Below are positions 50,827-58,997 of a stretch of DNA of 64,000 nt, one piece after another; position 1 is the stretch's first letter; each line of letters opens with the position of its first letter. The position numbers and the translations under genes were made by a program. This DNA is from Verrucosispora sp. NA02020 (GTDB taxonomy: Bacteria > Actinomycetota > Actinomycetes > Mycobacteriales > Micromonosporaceae): NCBI RefSeq assembly GCF_013364215.1, contig NZ_CP054923.1, forward strand, positions 3,162,001 to 3,226,000, written 5' to 3'. A model generated the notes under the pieces. It was not told where the DNA came from and searched no databases. It saw only the letters and a list, made by a program, of their open reading frames with translations.

Positions 50827-51851
50827 CGGACCACCCTGCGCGGGGCCGGAGCGGGGGCCGGGCGCCCGTACGAGTCGACGAACGTGCGCCGCGACGCGAG
50901 CGCGGGGTGCTCGGGTGCCTCACCCGGCGTGAGCACCGGGGTCACGCAGGCGTCCACGTCGTCGAAGACCTCCGCCCACTCGGCCCGGGTCCGGGACGCG
51001 AAGATCCGGGCCAGTTCCCGCCGCTGGTCTGGCCAGCGGCTGCGGTCGTGCTGCGGCCAGCCGGCCGGGTCGATCCCGAGGACGGTGAGGAACGCCGCGT
51101 GGAACGCCGCCTCGATCGCGCCGACGGCCATGAACCCGCCGTCCGCCGTGCGGTACGTGCGGTAGAACGGTGCGCCACCGTCGAAGATGTTGGACTCCCG
51201 CTCGTCCGACCACAGTCCGGCCGCCCGCATGTCGTGCAGCAGCGTGGTCAGCGACGCCACCGCGTCGGTCATCGCGACGTCCAGCACCGCACCCCGTCCG
51301 GTACGGGTCCGCTCCAGCAACGCCGCGAGCACCCCCATCACGAGGTACGTGCCACCCGCGCCGAAATCGGCGAGCAGGTTCAACGGCGGCAGCGGCGGCC
51401 GGTCGGCCGGACCGGTCGGGTGCAGCGCCCCGGCCACGGCGAGATAGTTGATGTCGTGCCCGGCCCGCTGCGCCCAGGCCCCCTCGTGGCCCCAGCCGGT
51501 CATGTGGACGTAGACGAGCGCCGGACACGCGGCACACAGCGTGGCCGGACCGAGCCCGAGCCGCTCCGCGACGCCGGGACGGTACGGGTCGACGAACACG
51601 TCGGCGGTGGCCACCAGGCGGCGTACCGTCTCCCGACCCTCGTCGGTCTTCAGGTCCACGGTGACCGCCCGTACCCCCGACGACCGGGAGTCGTGGTGCG
51701 CGGGCAGCCCGGAGACCCCGACGCCGCCACCCGGGCGGTCCACCCGGATCACCTCCGCGCCCAGGTCCCGCAGGAGCATCCCGGCGAACGGCGCCGGGCC
51801 CGCACCGGCGAGCAGCACGACGCGAACCCCGGCGAGCGGCCCCGGACTCAC
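50823..51851 (-). CDS. CaiB/BaiF-type CoA transferase
   Basis: The 342-residue protein has the class III CoA-transferase fold with LAGAGPAPFAGMLLRDLGAE, RPGVAERLGLG, TGWGHEGAWAQRAGHDINYL (catalytic Asp in the GHDINY motif), and NLLADFGAGGTYLVMGVLAAL. It could be a CoA transferase or an alpha-methylacyl-CoA racemase; the two cannot be told apart by eye. The GTG at 51851 overlaps the stop of the preceding gene. It probably transfers CoA to or epimerises a branched acid. Confidence 0.88.
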   Translation of the reverse strand: MSPGPLAGVRVVLLAGAGPAPFAGMLLRDLGAEVIRVDRPGGGVGVSGLPAHHDSRSSGVRAVTVDLKTDEGRETVRRLVATADVFVDPYRPGVAERLGLGPATLCAACPALVYVHMTGWGHEGAWAQRAGHDINYLAVAGALHPTGPADRPPLPPLNLLADFGAGGTYLVMGVLAALLERTRTGRGAVLDVAMTDAVASLTTLLHDMRAAGLWSDERESNIFDGGAPFYRTYRTADGGFMAVGAIEAAFHAAFLTVLGIDPAGWPQHDRSRWPDQRRELARIFASRTRAEWAEVFDDVDACVTPVLTPGEAPEHPALASRRTFVDSYGRPAPAPAPRRVVR

Positions 51852-52156
51852 GGCAGGCGCAGCGCGAGCAGTGGCACGAACTGCGCCGCGCTGTCCAGGT
51901 CGGTGTCGTCGGGGCCACCGGCGACCGTCCGGCGGGGCATCGTCACCTTGATGGCGTTGGCGGCCGGGTAGTCGATGACCTGGACGGTCGCGGGGTCGAC
52001 GTGCAGCAGGTCGGCGACCGTCCCGGCGGTGACGGCCCCGGAGTCGCGCCACGTCAGGTACGCCTCCTCGGTGCGGAACACCATGTCCACCGAGACGAGG
52101 AACGCCCCGGCGTTGCGGGTGCGGAACGTGCTGCAGTCCGATCGGATGTCGCTCAT
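51848..52156 (-). CDS. Small AtuA-C-like protein, split domain
   Basis: The 102-residue product corresponds to the small C-terminal domain that follows DUF1446 in AtuA-like proteins (FLVSVDMVFRTEEAYLTWRDS, then VQVIDYPAANAIKVTMPRR). It begins with ATG at 52156, which shares ATGA with the stop of the AtuA gene upstream, and overlaps the CoA transferase gene by GTGA. It probably works as a separate subunit of the AtuA-like enzyme. Confidence 0.8.
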   Translation of the reverse strand: MSDIRSDCSTFRTRNAGAFLVSVDMVFRTEEAYLTWRDSGAVTAGTVADLLHVDPATVQVIDYPAANAIKVTMPRRTVAGGPDDTDLDSAAQFVPLLALRLP

Positions 52157-53571
52157 GCGTTGACCGTCACCTTCTCCACGGCGGCCGTATCGGTGATCTC
52201 CAGGGTGAACGGTTCCATCGGGTGTTCCAGTGCCGCGCCGTGCCAGACGCTCCAGGTGAACACCGGGCCGACGTCGACGACCGACGGGGCGTAGGCGAGC
52301 GCGCCGTTGGCCGAGTTGGCGACGCCGGGCACCCGTACGCCGTGCATGAAGAACGGCATCGCCCCCGAGACGATCTCGTGCGCGATCTCCTGGTCGGCGG
52401 CGACAGCCTCGGCGACCAACCCGATCTCGTAGCAGCCGGCGTACCCGGTGGCCGCGTTCGGCTCGGCGGCGCCGAGGACGGCGTCGTATCCGTAGCGGCG
52501 GAACCCGAATGTGTACGCCGACTCGTCCAGGCCGTACCGGTCCCGGGCGGTGCGGTGCACGAGGTCGGTGATCGCGGCGGTGTAGTCGGCGACGTTGGCC
52601 ACCACGGCGGGGTCGCGGACCCCGAACAGGCACATGCTGCGGTAGCCGAGCTGCTCGACGCCCTCCAGCCGCACGCTGTACGGCTCGGGGGTGAACGTCG
52701 CCCCGACCACGCGGACGCTCTGGTCGTCGAGCTGGAGGTACCGGGCCGCCGACGTGTCCAGCGTCCCCGGCGGCTCCCGCAGCAGGTACGGCGTCGCGTT
52801 CTCGTACAGCATCTGCGCGGCCACCGACCGGACGGTGCAGCGGGACCGGCCGCCGACCGGGCGAACCGTGAAGCCCTCGTCGTCGACCTCGCCGACGATG
52901 CACTCGCCGGCACCGATCGGCTCCTCGATGGCGTACCCGCACTCGACGGTCTTGCCCATGTGCCAGGCCGGGCCGGGCGCGATGCCGCGCAGCAGCGGGA
53001 CGGCCGCATAGATCGCCGCGTCCGAGGAACGGCCGGCCAGCACGATCTGCGCACCGGCGTCGAGCGCCTCGGCGTAGGGCTCGGGGCCCATCATCGCCAC
53101 GATCCGCGTCGCCCGCTCGACGTCGGCCTCGGTCAGCTCGGGGCGGCCGTCGAGTCCCCACGTCTGTCCACTCCGGACCTTGCCGAGAACCCAGTCCTTC
53201 GGCTGCTCGGTGCGGATCGTGGCGATCCGGGCGGTCCGGCCGTGGGCGGCGAGGATGTCCGTCACGATCCCACGGAACCAGGTGAGCCCGGCGTCGCTGC
53301 CGGTGAATCCGGCCGACCCGATGAGCAGTGGCACCCCGATGTCGAGCGCGCCGATCACCATGCGCTCCAGGTCCCGGCGGGTCTGCCGGTAACCGGCCCA
53401 GCTCGCCGCGGCGCCCAGGTAGTACGGACCCCAGTCGGTGCTGCCCGCGTCGCAGGCGATGAAGTCGGGCTTCGTCTGTAGCGCGGCGCGGAACGACTTC
53501 GTGGAGAAGCCACCGCCCATCACGGCGGCGGGCGCGACGAACCGCACCCGGGACCGGTCGTCAGTACTCAT
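52153..53571 (-). CDS. AtuA-like (DUF1446) protein
   Basis: The 472-residue protein is the large DUF1446 domain of the acyclic-terpene utilisation AtuA family: FIACDAGSTDWGPYYLGAAA near the start, then GSAGFTGSDAGLTWFRGIV, VLAGRSSDAAIYAAVPLLRG, WHMGKTVECG and VGEVDDEGFTVRP. AtuA takes part in citronellol/geranyl-CoA degradation in Pseudomonas, but its chemistry is not established. Here the C-terminal domain is a separate gene downstream. The protein may act on a CoA ester in this pathway. Confidence 0.85.
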   Translation of the reverse strand: MSTDDRSRVRFVAPAAVMGGGFSTKSFRAALQTKPDFIACDAGSTDWGPYYLGAAASWAGYRQTRRDLERMVIGALDIGVPLLIGSAGFTGSDAGLTWFRGIVTDILAAHGRTARIATIRTEQPKDWVLGKVRSGQTWGLDGRPELTEADVERATRIVAMMGPEPYAEALDAGAQIVLAGRSSDAAIYAAVPLLRGIAPGPAWHMGKTVECGYAIEEPIGAGECIVGEVDDEGFTVRPVGGRSRCTVRSVAAQMLYENATPYLLREPPGTLDTSAARYLQLDDQSVRVVGATFTPEPYSVRLEGVEQLGYRSMCLFGVRDPAVVANVADYTAAITDLVHRTARDRYGLDESAYTFGFRRYGYDAVLGAAEPNAATGYAGCYEIGLVAEAVAADQEIAHEIVSGAMPFFMHGVRVPGVANSANGALAYAPSVVDVGPVFTWSVWHGAALEHPMEPFTLEITDTAAVEKVTVNA

Positions 53572-53574
53572 CGT

Positions 53575-54639
53575 TCACCTCTCGTCGACCAGTGCGAACA
53601 GTGCGCGCCGGTGCTGGTCCGGCGTTCCGGCGAGCACCGCGGCGGCGTGCGCCCGGCGCAGTAGGACGTGGGCGGGGTACTCCCAGGTGAAGCCGATCCC
53701 GCCGTGCAGTTGGATGGCCTCGGTGGTGACCGTCACGGCGGCCTCGGACGCCTTGACCGCGAGCGTGTGCGCGCTGCGCTCGTCCCCGCCGCACCGGGTG
53801 ACGTACGCGGCGGCCGACCGCGCCACCTCAACCGTGACGGTGAGGTCGGCCAGCGTGTGCGCCAACGCCTGGAACGCGCCGATCGGCCGCCCGAACTGGT
53901 GGCGGGTCCTGGCGTGGTCGACGGTCAGCTCCAACGCGTGCCCGGCCACGCCCACGCACTCGGCGCCCAGCGCGATGCAGGTCGCGATCTCGGCCCGCCG
54001 GATCGCCCCGGCGGCGGCGGCACCGTCGGCGAGGACGGTGGCGGGGGTCTCGTCGAACCCCGCCCGCCAGGCCGGTCGGCTCAGGTCCAGCGACGGCAGG
54101 GCGGTCAGCGTCGCGCCGGGTGCGTCCGGCGCGACGAGGGCGAGCACCGGCGACCCCGCCACGTCGACCGGCACCAGCATCGGGCAGGGCGGCGGGACGG
54201 CCAGCACCGGCCCGACCGTGCCGGTCAGGGTAAGCGCGCCGTCCGCCGCCGTCGACGCGGCCACCCGACGGCCCGAGGCGAACGGCACGTGCACCAGCGT
54301 GGGCAGCGGGGACCCGGCGGCGATGCCCTCCAGCAGCTCACCCGAGCGGGCCGTGTCCACCGCCGACAGTGCCGTCGCCGCCGCGACCGCACCCGGCACG
54401 AACGGGCCGCCGACGACCGCGCGGCCCAACTCCGCCGCGACGGCGACCAGTTCGGCCGCGCCGAAGCCCAGCCCACCCCGCGACTCCGGGACGAGCAACC
54501 CGGCCAGACCCAGCTCGCCGCTGAGCCGCGACCACACGTGCCCGCCGTCCTCCACCGGCACGACGGGGTGGGCGTACGCGCCGAGGAAGTCCCGCAGCGC
54601 GGAGCCCAGCTCCGCGGCCACCTCCTCCGCAGCGGTCAC
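53575..54639 (-). CDS. Acyl-CoA dehydrogenase (short form)
   Basis: The 354-residue flavoprotein has the N-terminal helical part (LAGLLVPESRGGLGFGAAEL), a central beta domain and a C-terminal helical domain with RTRHQFGRPIGAFQALAHTL, ASEAAVTVTTEAIQLHGGIG and FTWEYPAHVLLRRAHA. It is shorter than the 380-390 residues of typical ACADs and its central domain lacks the usual SEP-type motif, so it may be the partner subunit of a heteromeric enzyme with the other ACAD of the operon (inference). It is coupled to the HpaB gene by GTGA. Confidence 0.85.
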   Translation of the reverse strand: MTAAEEVAAELGSALRDFLGAYAHPVVPVEDGGHVWSRLSGELGLAGLLVPESRGGLGFGAAELVAVAAELGRAVVGGPFVPGAVAAATALSAVDTARSGELLEGIAAGSPLPTLVHVPFASGRRVAASTAADGALTLTGTVGPVLAVPPPCPMLVPVDVAGSPVLALVAPDAPGATLTALPSLDLSRPAWRAGFDETPATVLADGAAAAGAIRRAEIATCIALGAECVGVAGHALELTVDHARTRHQFGRPIGAFQALAHTLADLTVTVEVARSAAAYVTRCGGDERSAHTLAVKASEAAVTVTTEAIQLHGGIGFTWEYPAHVLLRRAHAAAVLAGTPDQHRRALFALVDER

Positions 54640-56048
54640 GACACGGTTCCCGGCGTCGGATCGGCGGTCGGCTCCTCGATCCCGCACACCTTGCGGGCCA
54701 GGTGCTTCGCGTGCGTCATGTCGTAGTGCTTCTCGACGATGAGGCGTTGCGCGTGCAACCCTCCGCCGCCCTGCAGGATGGTCACGCTCTGCCAGCCGCC
54801 GAACGTGTCGGCGGTGAAGTCGCGGATGCCGTGGAAGAGCCGCATCCGGTGCTCGGCGTCGACGCCCTCCATCGTGCGCATGTACTTCGCGACGAACTCG
54901 CCCGTCTCCGGGTGACGCAGGTCGTCGAGCATCGGCGCGGTGAGGATGCTGCCGCCGGCCACGTCGTGCAGGTTGCGGACCATCTCGGCGTAGTTCAACG
55001 CGGCGAAGTACTTCGCCGCGTTGGTCATCAGCTCGTCGGGGGACGCCCAACCCTCCGCGGTGAACTGGGCGTTGTTGACGGCGGCCTCCAGCCCGGCCCG
55101 CACCATCGTCGCGTAGTTGATCAGCTCGGCGATCTTCTGGCGGATGTGCGGGATGCGCTGCAACCCGTTGGCCTCGGCGATGAGCTGGGCCATGCCGACG
55201 AGCGTGTCGGCCATCTCGACGTAGTGCGCGACGCTGCCGATGCGTTCCCACAGCCCGAGCGAGTGGGCGAACGTGGCGGAGTGCTCCACCTCGCCGTCGA
55301 GGAACACCCGCTCGTTGGGCACGTAGACGTCGTCGAAGATGACGAACCCCTCGGCCATGTTGCGCCGACCGCTGTAGGGGAAGTAGTCGGTCGGCAGGTC
55401 CGGACGCGGCGCGTACGTGGTGGCGACGATCTTCACGCCGGGCGAGTTGACCGGCACCGCGCAGGCGATCGACCAGTCTTCCTCACCCGGCTTCATCCGC
55501 TTGGTCGGCATCACGATGAGGTCGTGGTCGATCGGGGCACCGGTGATGTGCAGCTTCGCCCCCCGGATGACCACCCCGCCGGAGTCCCGGCTGACCACCC
55601 GGACGTACAGGTCCGGGTCGTCCTGCTTCATCGGCGACAGGGCCCGGTTGCCCTTGGCGTCGGTGATGGTCTGCACGCAGCGCAGGTCGACCTTCTTGGC
55701 GTGCTCGAAGTAGTCCATCACCCGGTCGGCGTACTCCGGCAACTGCGACCGGATCCGGCTGGCGGCGGTCATCAGCATCAGCAGGCTCACCGACGTGGTG
55801 CGGGTGGGATTGGCCCACTTGAGCTGCTCGACCTCCTGGTAACGCAGATCCTCCACGCTGCGCGGGATGAAGAACAGCGGCCCGTACGCGTCGTCGCCGG
55901 GCCGGTAGAACTCGTCGTAGTTCGCGGCGGTCATCGCGATGCTCTGCCGCAGCAGCGGCTCCTCGGTGACGTCCTCGATCCGCCGGCCCGCGAGGTAGAC
56001 CTGACGGCCGTCACGGAGGCTCTGCCGGTACTGTTCCCCGGTCATCAT
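54636..56048 (-). CDS. HpaB-type flavin-dependent oxidoreductase
   Basis: The 470-residue protein belongs to the 4-hydroxyphenylacetate 3-hydroxylase / 4-hydroxybutyryl-CoA dehydratase superfamily: QYRQSLRDGRQVYLAGRRIE, YFEHAKKVDLRCVQTITDAK, SRDSGGVVIRGAKLHITGAP and GWQSVTILQGGGGLHAQRLI. The positions of the four Fe-S ligands of 4-hydroxybutyryl-CoA dehydratase (three Cys, one His) are not conserved here, so a dehydratase role is unlikely; an FADH2-dependent hydroxylase is the better call. A flavin reductase partner is not in the window. The substrate may be a phenol or a CoA ester. Confidence 0.8.
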   Translation of the reverse strand: MMTGEQYRQSLRDGRQVYLAGRRIEDVTEEPLLRQSIAMTAANYDEFYRPGDDAYGPLFFIPRSVEDLRYQEVEQLKWANPTRTTSVSLLMLMTAASRIRSQLPEYADRVMDYFEHAKKVDLRCVQTITDAKGNRALSPMKQDDPDLYVRVVSRDSGGVVIRGAKLHITGAPIDHDLIVMPTKRMKPGEEDWSIACAVPVNSPGVKIVATTYAPRPDLPTDYFPYSGRRNMAEGFVIFDDVYVPNERVFLDGEVEHSATFAHSLGLWERIGSVAHYVEMADTLVGMAQLIAEANGLQRIPHIRQKIAELINYATMVRAGLEAAVNNAQFTAEGWASPDELMTNAAKYFAALNYAEMVRNLHDVAGGSILTAPMLDDLRHPETGEFVAKYMRTMEGVDAEHRMRLFHGIRDFTADTFGGWQSVTILQGGGGLHAQRLIVEKHYDMTHAKHLARKVCGIEEPTADPTPGTVS

Positions 56049-57220
56049 GGCGCTGCGGGTCCTTTCGTTCGAGGGTGCCGGTCACGGGGCAGGCCGAGCA
56101 CCCGCTCGGCGACGATGCCGCGCTGGATCTGGTCGGTGCCGCCGGCGATGCGTTGCGCGGGTGAGCTGAGCAGGAAGTCCGACCAGGCGGAGCCGCCCGA
56201 GCCGCCGTCGTCGGCGACCAGGTCGGGTCCGAGCAGCCGCGCGGCGGCGCGGCCGTAGAAGCCGAGGTCGTCGACGAGGGCGAGTTTGCCCACCGACGGC
56301 GAGAGCCCCGCGGTGGCGACCCGGTCCGCCGTCACACCGGCGAGCTGCTCGCGGATCCACGCCTCGGCCAGCAGCTCCCGGTCGGCCTCGCCGAGTGGGT
56401 TCCGGTCGCCGACCAGGGCACGCAGCCGCCGGAACGGCTGGCTCAGGTACGTCTTGTCCCGGCTGCCCATCGCCGCGCGCTCACTGGTCAGCGTGGACAT
56501 CGCGACGGCCCAACCGTCGTCGACGGCACCGAGCCGGGCACTGTCGGGGATCCGGACGTCGTCGAAGAAGACCTCGTTGAAGTGGCTGTCGCCGTTGATC
56601 TGACGGATCGGCCGGACGGTGATGCCGGGACGGTCCATCTCGACCAGGAAGGCGGTGATGGACCGGTGACGGTCGGCGGGCGCCCCGGTGCGGGCGAGCA
56701 ACTCGCCGACGTCGGAGAGATGTGCCCACGAGGACCACACCTTCTGGCCGTTGAGCACCCAGTCGTCACCGTCGCGTACCGCCGTGCAGCGAAGCGCGGC
56801 GAGGTCGGAACCGGCTTCCGGCTCCGAGAAGAGCTGGCAGGCGAGGGCGTCCCCCCGCCACAGGGCCCGGACCCAGCGGTCCCGCTGCGGCGCGGTGCCG
56901 TGGGCCAGGATCGTCGGCGCGACGATGCGCCGGCTGACCGTGAAGTACGCCTGGTCGGGCAGCGCGTACCCGCACAGGACGTCACGCAGCGCGGCGGCGA
57001 CGTCCGGGTCCAGGCCCCGGCCGCCGTGCTCGACGGGTCCGTCGAACCAGGCGAGGCCGGCGTCGAAGAGCCGTCGCTGGAACGCCGAGGAGACGGCCAG
57101 CCCGCTGTCACCGCCGCCGGGCTCGTCCACCACGGCCTCCGGGTCGTGACGGACCAGCCCTTCGGCGGCGGCGAACGCGTGGATCTCGGTGACCAGCGCG
57201 TCGAAAGTCGGGTCCGGCAT
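56045..57220 (-). CDS. Acyl-CoA dehydrogenase
   Basis: The 391-residue enzyme has ACAD features: FDGPVEHGGRGLDPDVAAAL, the FAD-binding QLFSEPEAGSDLAAL, WVLNGQKVWSSWAHLSDVG, and a C-terminal AGGTDQIQRGIVAERVLGLP. The ATG at 57220 is used; a GTG at 57226 would give the GTGA overlap common in this operon. It introduces an alpha,beta double bond in an acyl-CoA. It overlaps the HpaB gene by ATGA. Confidence 0.9.
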   Translation of the reverse strand: MPDPTFDALVTEIHAFAAAEGLVRHDPEAVVDEPGGGDSGLAVSSAFQRRLFDAGLAWFDGPVEHGGRGLDPDVAAALRDVLCGYALPDQAYFTVSRRIVAPTILAHGTAPQRDRWVRALWRGDALACQLFSEPEAGSDLAALRCTAVRDGDDWVLNGQKVWSSWAHLSDVGELLARTGAPADRHRSITAFLVEMDRPGITVRPIRQINGDSHFNEVFFDDVRIPDSARLGAVDDGWAVAMSTLTSERAAMGSRDKTYLSQPFRRLRALVGDRNPLGEADRELLAEAWIREQLAGVTADRVATAGLSPSVGKLALVDDLGFYGRAAARLLGPDLVADDGGSGGSAWSDFLLSSPAQRIAGGTDQIQRGIVAERVLGLPRDRHPRTKGPAAP

Positions 57221-57222
57221 GG

Positions 57223-58014
57223 TCACCGCCCCGCCCAGACCGGCGCGCGCCGCTCGGCGAACGCGCGCGCGCCCTCGGCCGCGTCCGCCGAGGCGAACAC
57301 CGGGTCGAACCACTCGTCCTGCCGGGCGAACGCCTCGTCGTCGGACCAGTCCGGGCTGCGCCGCAGCACCTGCAGACTGGCGGCGACCGCGAGCGGTGCG
57401 TTCGCGGCGATGGTCTGCGCCAACCGGAGTGCCCCGTCGAGCGCCCCACCGGCCGGCGTGAGCTGGTTGACCAGCCCGCACCCGGCGGCGCGCGGGGCGT
57501 CGATCGGTGCGCCGGTGAGGACGAGCTCCATCGCGAGGGCGTAGGGCAGCCGGCGGGGGAGCCGGAACGTGCCGCCGCCCCGGGCGGCCAACCCGCGAGT
57601 GACCTCCGGCAGCCCGAACCGGGCGTCCTCGGCGGCCACGACCAGGTCACAGGCGAGCACCATCTCGAAGCCGCCACCCAGGGCCCAGCCCTCGACGGCG
57701 GCGACGAGCGGCACCTGCGGCGGAGACTGCACGAACCCGGCGAACCCCCGGCCGGGCACACTCGGCCGGCCCTGGACCGGGAAGTCCCGCAGGTCCATCC
57801 CGGCGCTGAACGTGCCACCGGCGCCGGTGAGCACGACGGCCCGGACGCTCGCGTCGGAGTCGAGCGAGATGAACGTCTCGGCCAGCGCCTCCGCCGTGAC
57901 CCGGTTGATCGCGTTGCGTCGGTGCGGCCGGCTCACCGTCACGACCGCGACGTGACCGTGGCGGTGCAGGAGGACGGCGGGCGCGTCGGCTGGTGCGTGC
58001 GGAGCGCCGGCCAT
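57223..58014 (-). CDS. Enoyl-CoA hydratase/isomerase family protein
   Basis: The 263-residue crotonase has SRPHRRNAINRVTAEALAET, AGGTFSAGMDLRDF (oxyanion hole), EGWALGGGFEMVLACDLVVA and ARFGLPEVTRGLAARGGGTF. Both catalytic Glu of hydratases are present (in GGGFEM and GLPE), so hydration of a 2-enoyl-CoA is likely. The ATG shares one base with the stop of the preceding SDR (TGATG). Confidence 0.9.
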   Translation of the reverse strand: MAGAPHAPADAPAVLLHRHGHVAVVTVSRPHRRNAINRVTAEALAETFISLDSDASVRAVVLTGAGGTFSAGMDLRDFPVQGRPSVPGRGFAGFVQSPPQVPLVAAVEGWALGGGFEMVLACDLVVAAEDARFGLPEVTRGLAARGGGTFRLPRRLPYALAMELVLTGAPIDAPRAAGCGLVNQLTPAGGALDGALRLAQTIAANAPLAVAASLQVLRRSPDWSDDEAFARQDEWFDPVFASADAAEGARAFAERRAPVWAGR

Positions 58015-58787
58015 CAGCGTGGCGCCATCCGGATCGCGCCGTCGAGGCGAACGGTCTCACCGTTGAGGTAGCCGTTGGAGAGCATGTGCACCGCGAGTGC
58101 CGCGTACTCGTCGGGCGCGCCGAGCCGCTTCGGGCTCGGGACGCTCGCGGCCAGCCCGGCGCGCAGGTCGTCGCGCAGCCGCCCCAGCATCGGGGTGTCG
58201 AACACCCCGGGCGCGATCGTGTTGACCCGGATCTGCCGACTCGCCAGGTCCCGCGCGGTGACCAACGTGATCCCGTGCACCCCGGCCTTCGCGGCGGTGT
58301 AGGACGCCTGGCCGATCTGACCTTCGAAAGCGGCGACCGACGCGGTGAGCACACACGCGCCGCGTTCCCCGTCGACCGGCTCGGCCTCCGCGATCGCCGC
58401 GGCGACCAGACGCAGCACGTTGTACGTGCCGACGAGGTTGACCCGGACCACCTCGGCGAAGCCCTCGATCGGTGCGGGTCGACCCTCCTTGTCCAGGATG
58501 CGCAGGCGGTCGCTGCCCCGGCCGGCGCAGTGCACCAACCCCCGTACCGGCCCGCGCTCCCGCGCGACGTCCACGGCTGCGGACATCTCCTCGGTGCTGG
58601 TGATGTCGGCGGCGACGAACGTCGCGGCCGGGCCGAGCGCCTTCGCCTCGGCGGTGCCGGCCTCGGTCGCGGTGGGCAGGTCGACCATCACCACGGTCGC
58701 GCCTCCGGCGACGAGTCGGCGTGTGGTGGCCAGGCCGAGCCCGGAGGCCCCACCGGTCACCACGACGGTGGCCTTGTCCAGATTCAC
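58014..58787 (-). CDS. SDR-family 3-hydroxyacyl-CoA dehydrogenase (HSD10-like)
   Basis: The 257-residue protein starts with VVVTGGASGLGLATTRRLVA and has a complete catalytic set: Ser in VLTASVAAFEGQIG and Tyr/Lys in ASYTAAKAGVHGITL. The NADH-type site and the sequence around GQASYTAAK resemble type II 3-hydroxyacyl-CoA dehydrogenases. The GTG at 58787 has AGGAGA upstream and is the first gene of the nine-gene minus-strand operon, so the promoter lies in the divergent gap. Confidence 0.9.
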   Translation of the reverse strand: MNLDKATVVVTGGASGLGLATTRRLVAGGATVVMVDLPTATEAGTAEAKALGPAATFVAADITSTEEMSAAVDVARERGPVRGLVHCAGRGSDRLRILDKEGRPAPIEGFAEVVRVNLVGTYNVLRLVAAAIAEAEPVDGERGACVLTASVAAFEGQIGQASYTAAKAGVHGITLVTARDLASRQIRVNTIAPGVFDTPMLGRLRDDLRAGLAASVPSPKRLGAPDEYAALAVHMLSNGYLNGETVRLDGAIRMAPR

Positions 58788-58866
58788 GTTCAGTTCTCCT
58801 GCCGCCATTGCACCACTGACGCCATTGACGATTACGGTAAAACGCGGCCACGTCCAATACACCTCT

Positions 58867-58907
58867 GCGCCGAACAGATAGGGGATGCCTATCGGACGGT
58901 TCGGCGC
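58867..58907. promoter_or_regulatory. Nested inverted repeats in the divergent promoter of the island
   Basis: Outer arms GCGCCGAAC (58867-58875) and GTTCGGCGC (58899-58907), and inner arms GATAGG (58877-58882) and CCTATC (58888-58893), share one centre. The inner TATCG overlaps the TATCG-GA-CGGTT repeat at 58890-58901. It lies between the two main operons of the island and is the best operator candidate for the TetR or LysR regulator encoded nearby. Confidence 0.6.
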
Positions 58908-58997
58908 CTTCGTCTTGACACGGATTGTGTGCCGACTAACGTCGTCCGTGGCAGTGGCGCGGGCATATTCGGAAGCACATTCTGCGGGAGTGAGCCG

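Noticed and set aside
54636..56048. 4-hydroxybutyryl-CoA dehydratase for the HpaB-like gene
   Set aside because: The Cys and His ligands of its iron-sulfur cluster are not conserved as far as I can align by eye, so the flavin oxidoreductase name is kept.
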